DNA from: UMGS363 sp051881815
Lineage (GTDB): Bacteria > Bacillota > Clostridia > Oscillospirales > Ruminococcaceae
DNA: 64,000 nt
Direction of reading: 5' to 3'
Assembly: GCA_051881815.1 (NCBI GenBank)
Contig: JBJEQP010000090.1
Span: 46,331-110,330 of the forward strand
Below are positions 7,816 through 16,931 of this stretch, piece by piece. Below the pieces are notes generated by a model, which did no database searches, was not told where the DNA came from, and saw only the letters and a list, made by a program, of their open reading frames with translations. Both the position numbers and the translations under genes were made by a program. Numbering within the stretch: the stretch's first letter is position 1; the number at the start of each line of letters is the position of its first letter.

Positions 7816-8256
7816 TTGCGCCTGACGATACGAAAAGCTGCCTGCACGGAAGAGGAGCAGGTCATTATTGAATGCGTCGAGATGACAAAGGATTTTGAAG
7901 ATATAAAGGAATATGTCCTGATGAAAGGCAATGTTGTTACGGGATATATCGACGAAAGAGTTTTTCAGATACCGCTCGCAGATATTCTTTACTTTGAAGC
8001 AGTGGGCGAGCAGGTGTTCGCTTACACGGCGGACAAGGTCTACAGCATAAAAAACCGACTTTACGAGATAGAAGAGCTTTACTCCGACAGAAAATTCATC
8101 CGCTGTTCAAAATCGGCGGTCGTGAACATTCTCCAGATAGAATCCTTCCGTCCTGCGCTTAATTCGAGGTTTTATGCAAAGCTGAAAAACGGTGAGGAGA
8201 TACTGATATCAAGAATGTATGCGAAGAATATCAAGCAAAGGCTTATGGAGGGATGA
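7816..8256 (+). CDS. LytTR-domain transcriptional regulator without receiver domain
   Basis: 146 residues from a TTG at 7816, eight bases after GGGGGTGAAA. The C-terminal ~100 residues are a LytTR DNA-binding domain: IPLADILYFEAVGEQVFAYT, the strand and loop around KFIRCSKSAVVNI, and the final IS-R-YAK-IK-L segment. It lacks the N-terminal receiver of response regulators, like the small LytTR regulators that pair with a DUF3021 membrane protein. Exactly such a gene follows after three bases. In known pairs the membrane protein restrains the regulator and the operon is autoregulated; that is family knowledge, not visible here. Confidence 0.88.
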   Translation: MRLTIRKAACTEEEQVIIECVEMTKDFEDIKEYVLMKGNVVTGYIDERVFQIPLADILYFEAVGEQVFAYTADKVYSIKNRLYEIEELYSDRKFIRCSKSAVVNILQIESFRPALNSRFYAKLKNGEEILISRMYAKNIKQRLMEG

Positions 8257-8259
8257 CCT

Positions 8260-8685
8260 ATGCGTGAAACGGCAGGAAAGCTTTTCACTCATTTTCTTCT
8301 TATATATTTTATTCTGACAGCGGATTTTGCTGTTCTTACAGGTTTGGGTATCGTTCCGGAATTTGACATCGGTATCGGCTGGGAAGTGGATATGATACTT
8401 CGGTCGCTGCTGCTTACATTGCCCGGGCTGGTATTCAACAGCAAACGTGAGCTTTCGGATAGAGAATTGATAATAAGAAGAGCGACGCATTTTCTGTGTA
8501 TTGAAGTGATCGTGATGTTGTTTGTATATTTCCGTGACGGTGTAAGGGAGCCTAAAGCTCTTTTGTTGACCGCTGCTTCAATACTTATTGCATATCTGTT
8601 TGTTTTTATCGCCGACTGCTATCTTAATCTTGCAGAGGCTGAAAAGATGAACAGAATGCTTGAAGAGATCAAAAAGAGAAATTAG
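8260..8685 (+). CDS. DUF3021-family membrane protein (LytTR partner)
   Basis: 141 residues with four hydrophobic helices (about 10-30, 45-62, 80-97, 105-125) and a charged C-terminal tail. Size, topology and position directly behind a LytTR gene match the DUF3021 family, membrane inhibitors of LytTR regulators. The start at ATG 8260 has the site GGAGGGATGACC overlapping the end of the upstream gene, so the two are translationally coupled. No enzyme motif was seen. Confidence 0.75.
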   Translation: MRETAGKLFTHFLLIYFILTADFAVLTGLGIVPEFDIGIGWEVDMILRSLLLTLPGLVFNSKRELSDRELIIRRATHFLCIEVIVMLFVYFRDGVREPKALLLTAASILIAYLFVFIADCYLNLAEAEKMNRMLEEIKKRN

Positions 8686-8697
8686 GAAATATTTAAA

Positions 8698-9150
8698 ATG
8701 AAATATGAGATAATAAGGATCACCGATCGTCCCGAGCTAAAACAGCAGGCTGCGGAGTGGTTTTGCGATAAATGGAAGCTTCCCGTTGAAGCTTATCGTG
8801 AAAGCATGGAAGAAGCTATTAACGGTGCTTCTTCCGTTCCTCAATGGTACTGCGCAATAAAGGACGGACGCATCATTGGTGGAATGGGTGTAATTGAAAA
8901 TGATTTTCACCCGAGAAAGGATATTGCGCCTAACGTCTGCGCAGTTTATACCGAGGATGACTGCCGCGGACAGGGGATCGCAGGAAAGCTGCTGAATTTT
9001 GTCTGCGCCGATATGAAGGAAAACGGCATTGATACGCTTTATCTGTTTACACAGCATAAAACGTTCTATGAGCGTTACGGCTGGGAGTATTTCTGCAACG
9101 TTGTCGATGACAGCGGAGAAGATATGAGGGTCTATATCCACAAGGCATAA
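8698..9150 (+). CDS. GNAT-family N-acetyltransferase
   Basis: 150 residues with the GNAT fold signature: VCAVYTEDDCRGQGIAGKLLNFV contains the acetyl-CoA motif (R/Q-x-x-G-x-G/A) at ~95-102, preceded by a beta strand with GGMGVIEND and followed by TLYLFTQHKTFYERYGWE, a typical GNAT C-terminus. It would transfer an acetyl group from acetyl-CoA to an amine; the substrate cannot be read. It starts 12 bases after the DUF3021 gene with an AGGAAAT site and probably belongs to that transcript. Confidence 0.88.
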   Translation: MKYEIIRITDRPELKQQAAEWFCDKWKLPVEAYRESMEEAINGASSVPQWYCAIKDGRIIGGMGVIENDFHPRKDIAPNVCAVYTEDDCRGQGIAGKLLNFVCADMKENGIDTLYLFTQHKTFYERYGWEYFCNVVDDSGEDMRVYIHKA

Positions 9151-9199
9151 AAAATTTACTGCAACTTATCGGCTGAATATGAATTTTATCGCAAAGGTG

Positions 9200-9228
9200 T
9201 TGTAATAAACTGCATAAAATGGTATAAT
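9200..9228 (+). promoter_or_regulatory. Promoter of the chemotaxis receptor gene
   Basis: TTGTAA (9200-9205), a 17-base spacer and TATAAT (9223-9228). The ~80-base leader includes a small GCCAAAAATGGC hairpin; I see no recognised riboswitch in it. Confidence 0.6.
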
Positions 9229-9314
9229 AAAATCGTTAATATTCTGTCACTGCCAAAAATGGCTGTTTTACAGGGACATCAATTTAAGTTTTACGGCAAA
9301 ACGGGGGAGATAGT

Positions 9315-10817
9315 ATGACACAGAATAAAATGCTGATGGAAAACGAGCAGCAGGCAAACAAGCTGTCTGCGAAGGTAATGAGGATAACCTTCCTCATTTT
9401 CACACTTATCTATATTCTTGACATAGTTGGGATCTTTAAGGTCAAGATCGGACTTATGACGGTCGCATTTATCCTAGGAAGTATATGTCTTCTTATGCCG
9501 ACGCTGCTTGTCAATATTTTGAAGATGAAAAACGAATCGGTGAAATACATAACGGTCGTTTGTGCGGCAGCGTTTGTTACGATCATGAGTGCAACGCTCG
9601 TTTATCATGTTGTTGCGGTTTATATTTACGCTATCGCGCTTTCAAGCCTTTATTTCTCGAAAAAGCTTAACATCATGGCAACGCTGATGACCGTTATCGG
9701 CACTTCGGCAGGTCAGGTGTTTGCATTTTATTATGTTGACCTTACCGACGATAACTTTGAAACATTATATAAACTTATCACGTTCGGCGTTGCTCCCCGT
9801 GCCCTCTGTGTAATTGCAGTTGCCGCTATCTTTACAACGCTCTGTACAAGAACTGCTTCAATGCTCTCGAATCTTCTCGGCGCAGAGCAGCAGAAGGAAA
9901 TGGTCGAGCAGATGACGAAGACCTCCGAAACTCTTTCCGATATGGTCACAAAGCTTTCCGATATTACAGCAAGCTCCGTAAAGGCTAACCGCAGCATCGC
10001 TGACGAATCGGCGAACCTTCTTGCAGGTTCCTCCGAGAATGCGGAGTCGGTAAGCTTTGCCGATAAAAAGATGAACGACATGACGAACGAGATCTCGGTT
10101 TTGAGCGATATGAACCATAAAACTGCGGAGCTTACAAGCGAGATCGAACAGAGCACAAAGGAAAATCAGCGGCTTATGGACGACGCTACCGCCGATATGG
10201 AAAAGATCTTTGAAAGCACCAACGAATGCAGCCGCATCATAAGCATTCTCGGCGAGCGTTCAAATGAGATCAGCGGGATCGTCCGGACTATCACCGAGAT
10301 ATCTGAGCAGACGAATATTCTTTCGATCAATGCCCGTATCGAGGCTTCGCGAGCAGGTGAGCACGGAAAGGGCTTTGCGGTTGTTGCAGCCGAGATACAG
10401 AAGCTTGCCGTTGAAACAAAGGCTGCGGTCGATAACATTGAAAAGATCATCAGCGAGGTCGCAAAGTACACCGATGACGCTGTAAGCGCAATGGAGCAGA
10501 ATTCAGGCTTCACCAAAACGGGAATGGAAAGCATACGCAAGGCAAACGAAAGCTCTTCGGTAATTACCGCTTCAAACGGAGAGCTTGCGCAGAAGATATA
10601 CGCTATCGACCGTTCTGCAGAGGAGATACGCATAAAGAGCAGCGAGATACTCGAAAGCATGGAAAAAATCAGCGCAAATACCGCACAGAACTGCGAAGCT
10701 GCAAAGCTTGTTACCGAAGCAACAAGAGAAAACAGTGCAGGTACCGCAGATCTTGCCAAGATAGTAGAGGATATCAAATTTGCGGCAGAGCATCTTAATC
10801 AGGTTATTGCAGGATAA
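9315..10817 (+). CDS. Methyl-accepting chemotaxis protein with multi-pass membrane domain
   Basis: 500 residues. The first ~190 residues hold about six hydrophobic spans with short loops instead of a periplasmic ligand domain, so it may sense membrane or intracellular cues. The rest is a long coiled coil with the conserved signalling tip EISEQTNILSINARIEASRAGE-GKGFAVVA-EI-KLA (residues ~330-370), where CheA and CheW bind. Glu/Gln-rich heptads on both sides would hold methylation sites. No HAMP domain is evident. No other chemotaxis or flagellar genes are in the window. ATG at 9315 after GGGGGAGATAGT. Confidence 0.9.
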   Translation: MTQNKMLMENEQQANKLSAKVMRITFLIFTLIYILDIVGIFKVKIGLMTVAFILGSICLLMPTLLVNILKMKNESVKYITVVCAAAFVTIMSATLVYHVVAVYIYAIALSSLYFSKKLNIMATLMTVIGTSAGQVFAFYYVDLTDDNFETLYKLITFGVAPRALCVIAVAAIFTTLCTRTASMLSNLLGAEQQKEMVEQMTKTSETLSDMVTKLSDITASSVKANRSIADESANLLAGSSENAESVSFADKKMNDMTNEISVLSDMNHKTAELTSEIEQSTKENQRLMDDATADMEKIFESTNECSRIISILGERSNEISGIVRTITEISEQTNILSINARIEASRAGEHGKGFAVVAAEIQKLAVETKAAVDNIEKIISEVAKYTDDAVSAMEQNSGFTKTGMESIRKANESSSVITASNGELAQKIYAIDRSAEEIRIKSSEILESMEKISANTAQNCEAAKLVTEATRENSAGTADLAKIVEDIKFAAEHLNQVIAG

Positions 10818-10824
10818 GTATATA

Positions 10825-11018
10825 ATACTAATAACCATTTAACCTATGGATAAAATACGGCGGCTATAATACGCCCACTCTGCGTCAAACTCCCTTGCAA
10901 TGTTATTGCAATGACGGCAGACAGCCTGCCTGCAGTCGTCTTCAAGGTAAACAAGTTTACCTGATTGGACGTATTCTATCCACCGTCTTTATCCATAGAA
11001 CAAATGGTTATTAGTATA
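10825..11018. repeat. MITE-like inverted repeat, copy 2
   Basis: The left arm ATACTAATAACCATTTAACC...GGATAAAA (10825-10855) is complementary to the right arm ending AAATGGTTATTAGTAT (to 11018). The ends are nearly those of the element at 567-668. Inside are further stems: TTGCAATG/TTGCAATG region near 10900, GGCAGACAGCCTGCC near 10917, AGGTAAACAAGTTTACCT near 10945. At 194 bases it is about twice as long as copy 1. It sits 7 bases after the chemotaxis receptor stop, in the 3' untranslated region. TATAATA/TATAATA-like flanks may be target duplications. Confidence 0.7.
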
Positions 11019-11027
11019 ATAAGCATA

Positions 11028-11072
11028 AAAAACGTCGGAAACACTGTGTTGATGTGTTTCCGACGTTTTTTT
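11028..11072. terminator. Bidirectional terminator between the receptor gene and guaA
   Basis: AAACGTCGGAAACAC and GTGTTTCCGACGTTT form a 15-base-pair stem with A-runs on the left and T-runs on the right, so it can end transcription from both convergent genes. Confidence 0.85.
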
Positions 11073-11083
11073 ATATAGATTTT

Positions 11084-12616
11084 TTATTCCCATTCAATAG
11101 TAGCAGGCGGCTTTGTGGTAACATCGTACACAACTCTGTTTATCGACTTGACCTCGTTTACGATCCTGCTCGAGCATACGGCAAGAACTTCATACGGGAT
11201 CCGGGAGAATTCCGCTGTCATAAAGTCGGTGGTTTCGACTGCACGTAGCGCAAGTGTGTAATCGTAGGTTCTTCCGTCACCCATTACACCGACAGAGCGG
11301 TTGTTTGTGAGAACTGCGAAGAACTGGTTGATAGACCTGTCAAGTCCTGCCTTTGCGATCTCCTCACGGAAGATCCAGTCAGCATCCTGAAGTATCTCCA
11401 GCTTTTCATCGGTGATCTCGCCGATGATCCTGATGGCAAGTCCGGGACCGGGGAAAGGCTGGCGGTTTACGAGAACATCGGAAAGTCCGAGCTCACGTCC
11501 GAGCGCTCTTACCTCGTCCTTGAAAAGAAGTCGGAGCGGCTCGATGATCTCCTTGAAATCAACATAGTCGGGGAGACCGCCTACGTTATGGTGCGACTTG
11601 ATAACGGCAGCGTCACCTGTGCCGCTTTCGATGATGTCGGGGTAGATCGTTCCCTGTGCGAGGAAGTCGACCTTGCCGATCTTCTTTGCCTCTGCTTCAA
11701 ATACACGGATGAACTCTTCGCCGATGGTCTTGCGCTTTGTTTCGGGGTCGGAAACTCCGCGGAGCTTCGACATAAAGCGCTCTTTTGCGTTTACTCTTAC
11801 AAAATTGATATCCCAGTCGGCAAAAGCAGCTTCAACTTCATCGCCTTCATTCTTACGCATAAAGCCGTGGTCAACAAATATGCAGGTGAGCTGGTTTCCG
11901 ACAGCCTTTGAGAGAAGAGCTGCAAGAACGGACGAGTCAACGCCGCCCGAAAGAGCGAGAAGGACTTTGCCGTCGCCGACTCTGCTGCGGATATCCTCGA
12001 TAGCTGTCTTTGCGTAGTTGCCCATTGTCCAGTCGCCGACGCAGCCGCAGACCTTCTTAACAAAGCTGTCGATCATTTTGCAGCCGTTTTCGGTGTGATT
12101 TACTTCGGGGTGGAACTGAACGGCATAGAGCTTCTTTTCGGGGTTTTCGTATGCGGCAACGGGGCAGTCGGCTGTGTGAGCGGTCACCTTGAAGCCCTCG
12201 GGGATCTCGGAAACGAAGTCCGTGTGGCTCATCCAGGAGATCGCCTTTTCGGGAAGTCCGCTGAAAAGAAGACTGCTGCTGTCATAGTTAGTTTCGGTCT
12301 TTCCGTATTCGGAAGTCACGCAGGAGGAAACCTTTCCGCCGAGTGTGTAAGCCATAAGCTGGCAGCCGTAGCAGATGCCGAGCACGGGCACGCCAAGCTC
12401 AAATATTTCCTTGCCGATATGCGGTGAATTTTCATCATAAACGCTGTTGGGGCCGCCTGTGAAGATAATTCCCTTGGGGTTCTTTGCCTTGATCTCCTCG
12501 ATAGGAGTCTTGTATGACTTTACTTCACAGTAAACTCCGCATTCTCTTACACGGCGTGCGATAAGCTGGTTATACTGACCGCCGAAGTCGAGAACGACTA
12601 TCATCTCGTGAGCCAT
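11084..12616 (-). CDS. guaA: GMP synthase (glutamine-hydrolysing)
   Basis: 510 residues, full length. Class I glutamine amidotransferase domain first: GGPNSVYDE, nucleophile Cys in GICYGCQLMAY, and the FHPEV His/Glu pair. Then the ATP-pyrophosphatase domain with the P-loop ALSGGVDSSV (~residue 222), and the C-terminal dimerisation domain with RQPFPGPGLAIRI and ending KPPATIEWE. It converts XMP, ATP and glutamine to GMP. ATG at 12616 after ATGAGGT. The upstream region shows no purine riboswitch pattern. Single gene. Confidence 0.98.
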   Translation of the reverse strand: MAHEMIVVLDFGGQYNQLIARRVRECGVYCEVKSYKTPIEEIKAKNPKGIIFTGGPNSVYDENSPHIGKEIFELGVPVLGICYGCQLMAYTLGGKVSSCVTSEYGKTETNYDSSSLLFSGLPEKAISWMSHTDFVSEIPEGFKVTAHTADCPVAAYENPEKKLYAVQFHPEVNHTENGCKMIDSFVKKVCGCVGDWTMGNYAKTAIEDIRSRVGDGKVLLALSGGVDSSVLAALLSKAVGNQLTCIFVDHGFMRKNEGDEVEAAFADWDINFVRVNAKERFMSKLRGVSDPETKRKTIGEEFIRVFEAEAKKIGKVDFLAQGTIYPDIIESGTGDAAVIKSHHNVGGLPDYVDFKEIIEPLRLLFKDEVRALGRELGLSDVLVNRQPFPGPGLAIRIIGEITDEKLEILQDADWIFREEIAKAGLDRSINQFFAVLTNNRSVGVMGDGRTYDYTLALRAVETTDFMTAEFSRIPYEVLAVCSSRIVNEVKSINRVVYDVTTKPPATIEWE

Positions 12617-12727
12617 ATTTTTACCTCATTTCATCATAAATTATTCGTTATAAGACAGTTTATTATATTATGCCATAAGTTTTCAAAAACTGCAATACTT
12701 TTTTCCACCGAAATTTTATATTTTTTC

Positions 12728-12756
12728 TTGCTTAATATAGATATTTGTGATATAAT
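12728..12756 (+). promoter_or_regulatory. Promoter of the metal exporter / anion permease pair
   Basis: TTGCTT (12728-12733), a 17-base spacer and TATAAT (12751-12756), 44 bases before the start codon. Confidence 0.6.
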
Positions 12757-12799
12757 TAGAATTGTATATTTATGTTTTTGAATATTTAGGAGAAAATAA

Positions 12800-13729
12800 A
12801 TGAACTTTTCTTATACGGCTTATGCTATCACGAAAAATCTTTTCATGCTTCATTCGGAAGCTCACGAGGGTTTTGACGCACTCGATATCATACTTGATGC
12901 GCTCATTGATGCGGCAAAAATGATACCGTTCCTTTTCCTTGCGTTCCTTCTGATGGAATTCATCGAGCATAAGGCAGGCGAACATCTTGAAAATATCCTG
13001 AAGAAAACGGGCGGCGGAAGATTTATCGGTTCAGCCGCAGGTGCGCTTCTCGGCTGCATACCGCAGTGCGGATTTTCCGTTGCGGCTGCTAACTTTTACA
13101 GCGGAAAGCTCATAACGATGGGAACGCTTGCGGCTGTGTTCATCTCAACTTCGGACGAAGCTATACCCGTGCTTCTTGCGCATCCCGACAAGCTTTCGGT
13201 TATCCTTCCGCTTCTGCTGACAAAGGTAATTATTGCAATAGTTGTCGGTCTTCTCATAGATGTTATAGATCATTTGAGAAAATCCTTCCGTGAGGAAGAC
13301 CCCGATTATGAGGATTTTTGCTCGGACTGCGGCTGCGGAAGTCACGGTATATGGTACTCGGCACTTAAACACACTATTAAAATACTCATTTTTATTCTCA
13401 TTATGAACCTTGTCCTCGGCTTTGTTTTGGGCATCGCAGGGAATGAAGCCATTGAAGCGCTTATCGACAAAACGGGATTCTTTCAGCCGCTTGTTGCCGC
13501 AATAGTCGGACTTATCCCGAACTGCGCAGCGTCTGTGCTCATTACCGAGCTTTACTGCGAAGGGATCCTTCCGTTCGGCTCTGCGATCGCAGGACTTATA
13601 TCCTCGGCAGGTGTTGGTATCGCTGTGCTTTTCCGCACTAACAAGAACATGAAGGAAAATTTTGCCGTTCTCGGTATCGTTATTCTGACCGCTTGTGCCG
13701 CAGGAACGCTGTTTAATATTTTAGGCTAA
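12800..13729 (+). CDS. Putative 10-TM heavy-metal exporter (PF11449-like, putative manganese transporter)
   Basis: 309 residues, two homologous halves separated by an acidic/Cys/His linker (EEDPDYEDFCSDCGCGSHG, ~172-190) that could bind metal. Each half has a Gly-Ala-rich helix with a Pro-Cys or Pro-Asn-Cys motif: ALLGCIPQCGFSVAA (~85) and GLIPNCAASVLITELY (~243). This matches the ArsP_2 / putative manganese transporter family. The cargo is not proven. ATG at 12800 after AGGAGAAAATAA. The next gene starts 13 bases on, so the two are co-transcribed. Confidence 0.78.
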   Translation: MNFSYTAYAITKNLFMLHSEAHEGFDALDIILDALIDAAKMIPFLFLAFLLMEFIEHKAGEHLENILKKTGGGRFIGSAAGALLGCIPQCGFSVAAANFYSGKLITMGTLAAVFISTSDEAIPVLLAHPDKLSVILPLLLTKVIIAIVVGLLIDVIDHLRKSFREEDPDYEDFCSDCGCGSHGIWYSALKHTIKILIFILIMNLVLGFVLGIAGNEAIEALIDKTGFFQPLVAAIVGLIPNCAASVLITELYCEGILPFGSAIAGLISSAGVGIAVLFRTNKNMKENFAVLGIVILTACAAGTLFNILG

Positions 13730-13742
13730 AGGAACATCAAAA

Positions 13743-14852
13743 ATGACGGAAGTCAAAGATTTTATAAAAAGAAACCTTATGGTGCTCATCGCACTTACAG
13801 CTGCACTTATATCCTGTGCGTTCGTCCCCGTGACGGATTATGTGCAGTATGTTGATACCGATGTTATCGGGATCCTGTTTTGCCTTATGCTCATAACGGC
13901 AGGCTTGAAGCAGAACAACGTTCTTGCAAAGGCAATGTATTTCCTCATCGAAAAAGCCCGTATCTACGGCACAAGAAAGGCACTCGTCATACTCTCGGTG
14001 ATAACGTTCTTCCTTTCAATGTTTGTAACGAACGATGCGTCGCTGATAGCGCTTGTACCGATCTTGATACCGTTTTTTGAGGAGTATCCCGCATATCTTA
14101 TCTATGCGGTCGTGGTTCAGACGGTTGCAGCGAACCTCGGAAGCATGGCAACGCCGTTCGGAAATCCGCAGAATCTGCTTATCTTCACCGATTACGGGAT
14201 ATCGTCCGCCGATTTCTTTTCGACTATGCTCCCGGCAGCCGCAGCAGGACTTGTCCTTGTGCTTATTCTTGCGGCTCTTGTGCCGAACAAACCGATAGTT
14301 GTCGATGATTACGGGGTGATACATATCGTAAATCCCCGATATACCGCACTTTATGCAGTTCTTTTCGTGCTTGCGCTGCTTGCGGTTTTCGGCGTTCTCG
14401 ATGTGCTCGTTGTTTTTGTTTCGGTGTGCGTGGTCGTTGTTATAATCGAACCGAAGCTTTTCTATGATATCGACTACGGTTTGCTGCTGACATTCATTTT
14501 CTTTTTCATCTTTGTCGGCAATATAAAGAACATCTCCGCCGTGAACGGATTTGTTGAAAATCTCGTTTCGGGCAGGGAATTCTTCGCCGCTGTTGTTACG
14601 AGCCAGATCATAAGCAACGTTCCTGCAGCCGTTATGCTGGGCAGCTTTACCGACAACTGGAAGGAGCTTCTTCTTGGCGTTGATGTCGGCGGCCTTGGAA
14701 CTCCCGTAGCTTCTATGGCAAGCCTTATCTCCCTTCGTATATACAGCGCTGTGGAAAAGTCAAAGCCTGCGCGCTTTCTCGGCGTTTTCCTGCTGATAAA
14801 TTTTGTTCTTCTTGCAATAATGTACGCTTTTGTGAGTATATTTCTTTTATAA
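13743..14852 (+). CDS. SLC13/ArsB-type anion permease
   Basis: 369 residues, about ten transmembrane helices. Motifs of the ion-transporter superfamily are visible: FVTNDASLIALVPI (~98-111) and NLGSMATPFGNPQNLLIF (~130-147) in the first half, and the second-half equivalent SQIISNVPAAVMLG (~285-298). Members move citrate, dicarboxylates, sulfate or arsenite; the ion cannot be told from sequence. It follows the metal exporter by 13 bases with an AAAGGAAC site. The length is slightly short for the family. Confidence 0.82.
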   Translation: MTEVKDFIKRNLMVLIALTAALISCAFVPVTDYVQYVDTDVIGILFCLMLITAGLKQNNVLAKAMYFLIEKARIYGTRKALVILSVITFFLSMFVTNDASLIALVPILIPFFEEYPAYLIYAVVVQTVAANLGSMATPFGNPQNLLIFTDYGISSADFFSTMLPAAAAGLVLVLILAALVPNKPIVVDDYGVIHIVNPRYTALYAVLFVLALLAVFGVLDVLVVFVSVCVVVVIIEPKLFYDIDYGLLLTFIFFFIFVGNIKNISAVNGFVENLVSGREFFAAVVTSQIISNVPAAVMLGSFTDNWKELLLGVDVGGLGTPVASMASLISLRIYSAVEKSKPARFLGVFLLINFVLLAIMYAFVSIFLL

Positions 14853-14891
14853 AGTATAAAGCAAAGACCCCTTTCTTACAGGAGAAAAACA

Positions 14892-16931
14892 ATGAAACAT
14901 TTTCATTTCAAAAATAGAATAATTCGTCCCGTTTGTCTTGCGGCAAGCGCAGCTATACTGCTGACCGATGCAGGTATCGCATCCGATGCTGCTTATAACG
15001 TAGCAGTTTCGGAAGGTTATTCCGTCACCATAGATACATCTGCCGATAAAAAGCCTATCAGCCGATATATCTATGGAATAAACGATGTTTACGGTCTGAA
15101 CGATGTCACCGTTTATTCCGTCAAGCAGTCCGACCCGAGGATATCTTCCTATAACTGGGAAACCAACACTTCAAATTCGACTGCTCTTGACGGGATGAAG
15201 AACGACCTTTCGCTTGTGAAAGGATACCCGCCGTCCGAGCGGAACGAGCCTGCGCTTCTGACAAGACAGCTCGTTGAACGTTCGGATAAATACGGAATTC
15301 CGTCAAGATATGTTACACTGCAGATGATGGGCTTCGTTGCGAACGACGCAAACGGCGCTATCTCGGACGATGATCCCCCGAAGCGTTTTGCCTCCGTGCG
15401 CTGCATAAAGAATGACAGCCTGCTCACTGCGCCCGATGTCTATGACGATACCGTTTTTATGGATGAATATATCAGCGCGCTCGTGTATAAATACGGCACG
15501 GCTGCAGACGGCGGCATAAACGGCTATTTCCTTGACAGCGAGCCGGAAAACTGGAGTTCGCTCTATCCGACCGTTTCGCCCGTTCCGATGACCGCAGAAG
15601 CGCTGGTATCAAAGTCGGTCAGCCTTGCGAACGCAGCAAAAAAGATAGATCCGACCGCACTTATCTACGGCCCGTCAATAGGCGGACTGGAAGCCTTCGT
15701 CAGCCTTAAAAATCAGGAAGACTGGGAGCAGTATAAGTCGAATTATTCGTGGTTTATTGACTTTTATCTCGATAAAATGTCCAAAGCCTCCGAACAGACG
15801 GGAACAAGACTCCTCGATGTGCTTGACCTTCATTTTATCTCCGAAGCGAGAAGCGTCCTGCTTGAACCGATAGTCGGAACGGATTCTCTGCTTGCCAACG
15901 AAGAACGTATGCAGGCACCGAGAATACTCTGGGATCCGAATTACACCGAAAACAGCAGCAGCGCTATCCTCTACAAGCAGCACACACCGCTTATCCCGAC
16001 GATACAGGCTTCGATAAGAATGTATTTCCCCGATACAAAGCTTTCCTTCTCCGAGTACAATTTCGGCGGCGGAAACCACATCAGCGGCGGCATTGCGGAA
16101 GCGGATGTGCTCGGTATTTTCGGCGAGCAGAACGTCTATATGGCTTGTCTTAAACCAGATGAGGAAGATTTTTCCTATCAGAAATCGGCAATAAATATAT
16201 ATACTAATTATGACGGCGAAGGTTCATCGTACGGAAATACCTCCGTTAAGACCGATAACGGCGGAACAAAAGACAATTCTGTTTACGCTTCGATAGATTC
16301 GGACGATGAAAGCACTCTCAAGGCGGTCTTCATAAATAAAACATCGGTTGAAATGCCCGTGGACTTTACGATCGCTTCAAGCTATGACTTTGAGAAAGCA
16401 GCCGTTTACTCCTTTGACAGCACGCACAGCGATATAAGGCTTTCGGACGATAATATCAGCATTTCCGACAACAGCTTCACATTCACAGCCGCTCCGCTCT
16501 CCGTTTCTCTGATTGAATTCAAATGCGAAGAGATTTTTGACGATCCCGATGACGTTGACGATGATAATGACGAAAGCGAGGCCTCTGTTACAAAAACGCA
16601 AAGCTCTGCCTCGGCTAATTCCGAACACGAGCACGTTGAAGTCACTGCCCAGACCAAGCAGAGCATCGACGACGGCGCAGATGAAAATGTGCAGACCTCT
16701 ATTTCCGTTGTGGGAACGGATGACCTCGGAGAGACCATTACCGAGATCGTGACCTCTGTGTCAAAAACCGAAGCGGATAAGCCTGCTCCCGAAACCGAAC
16801 CTCAAACTGTCCCGAAGGCTGTGAAGGTCATAGGCATCGTTCTCACCGCTGCTGTCGTTGCAGGCATTGTATTTGTCCTTCTTGACAATGGCGGAGATAA
16901 AAATGATAAGCTGCCGAAGAAAAAAGAATAG
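14892..16931 (+). CDS. Glycoside hydrolase family 44 glucanase, C-terminally membrane anchored
   Basis: 679 residues. A signal peptide covers residues 1-33. The GH44 catalytic region runs ~40-545: the acid/base is Glu217 in FLDSEPENW, the nucleophile Glu388 in SEYNFGGG, and LDLHFISE and ILWDPNYTE are further family segments. The last part of this region (from ~440) is beta-rich, as in the GH44 accessory beta domain. An acidic, Thr/Ser/Glu-rich linker (~550-640) leads to a C-terminal transmembrane helix (~643-665) and a short Lys-rich tail, so the enzyme would be tethered to the outer face of the membrane. There is no dockerin or LPXTG motif. GH44 enzymes cut cellulose-type glucans and xyloglucan. 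ATG at 14892 after AGGAGAAAAAC. Confidence 0.9.
   Translation: MKHFHFKNRIIRPVCLAASAAILLTDAGIASDAAYNVAVSEGYSVTIDTSADKKPISRYIYGINDVYGLNDVTVYSVKQSDPRISSYNWETNTSNSTALDGMKNDLSLVKGYPPSERNEPALLTRQLVERSDKYGIPSRYVTLQMMGFVANDANGAISDDDPPKRFASVRCIKNDSLLTAPDVYDDTVFMDEYISALVYKYGTAADGGINGYFLDSEPENWSSLYPTVSPVPMTAEALVSKSVSLANAAKKIDPTALIYGPSIGGLEAFVSLKNQEDWEQYKSNYSWFIDFYLDKMSKASEQTGTRLLDVLDLHFISEARSVLLEPIVGTDSLLANEERMQAPRILWDPNYTENSSSAILYKQHTPLIPTIQASIRMYFPDTKLSFSEYNFGGGNHISGGIAEADVLGIFGEQNVYMACLKPDEEDFSYQKSAINIYTNYDGEGSSYGNTSVKTDNGGTKDNSVYASIDSDDESTLKAVFINKTSVEMPVDFTIASSYDFEKAAVYSFDSTHSDIRLSDDNISISDNSFTFTAAPLSVSLIEFKCEEIFDDPDDVDDDNDESEASVTKTQSSASANSEHEHVEVTAQTKQSIDDGADENVQTSISVVGTDDLGETITEIVTSVSKTEADKPAPETEPQTVPKAVKVIGIVLTAAVVAGIVFVLLDNGGDKNDKLPKKKE

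Noticed and set aside
9229..9314. c-di-GMP riboswitch before the chemotaxis receptor
   Set aside because: Only a short GCC/GGC hairpin is present; the GEMM-I conserved segments are missing.
12617..12727. Purine riboswitch before guaA
   Set aside because: No three-stem structure or conserved purine-aptamer loops are visible, and the leader is very AT-rich.
14892..16931. Cellulosomal attachment of the GH44 enzyme
   Set aside because: No dockerin-type duplicated calcium loop or cohesin is present. The acidic Asp-rich linker is low-complexity, not a dockerin.
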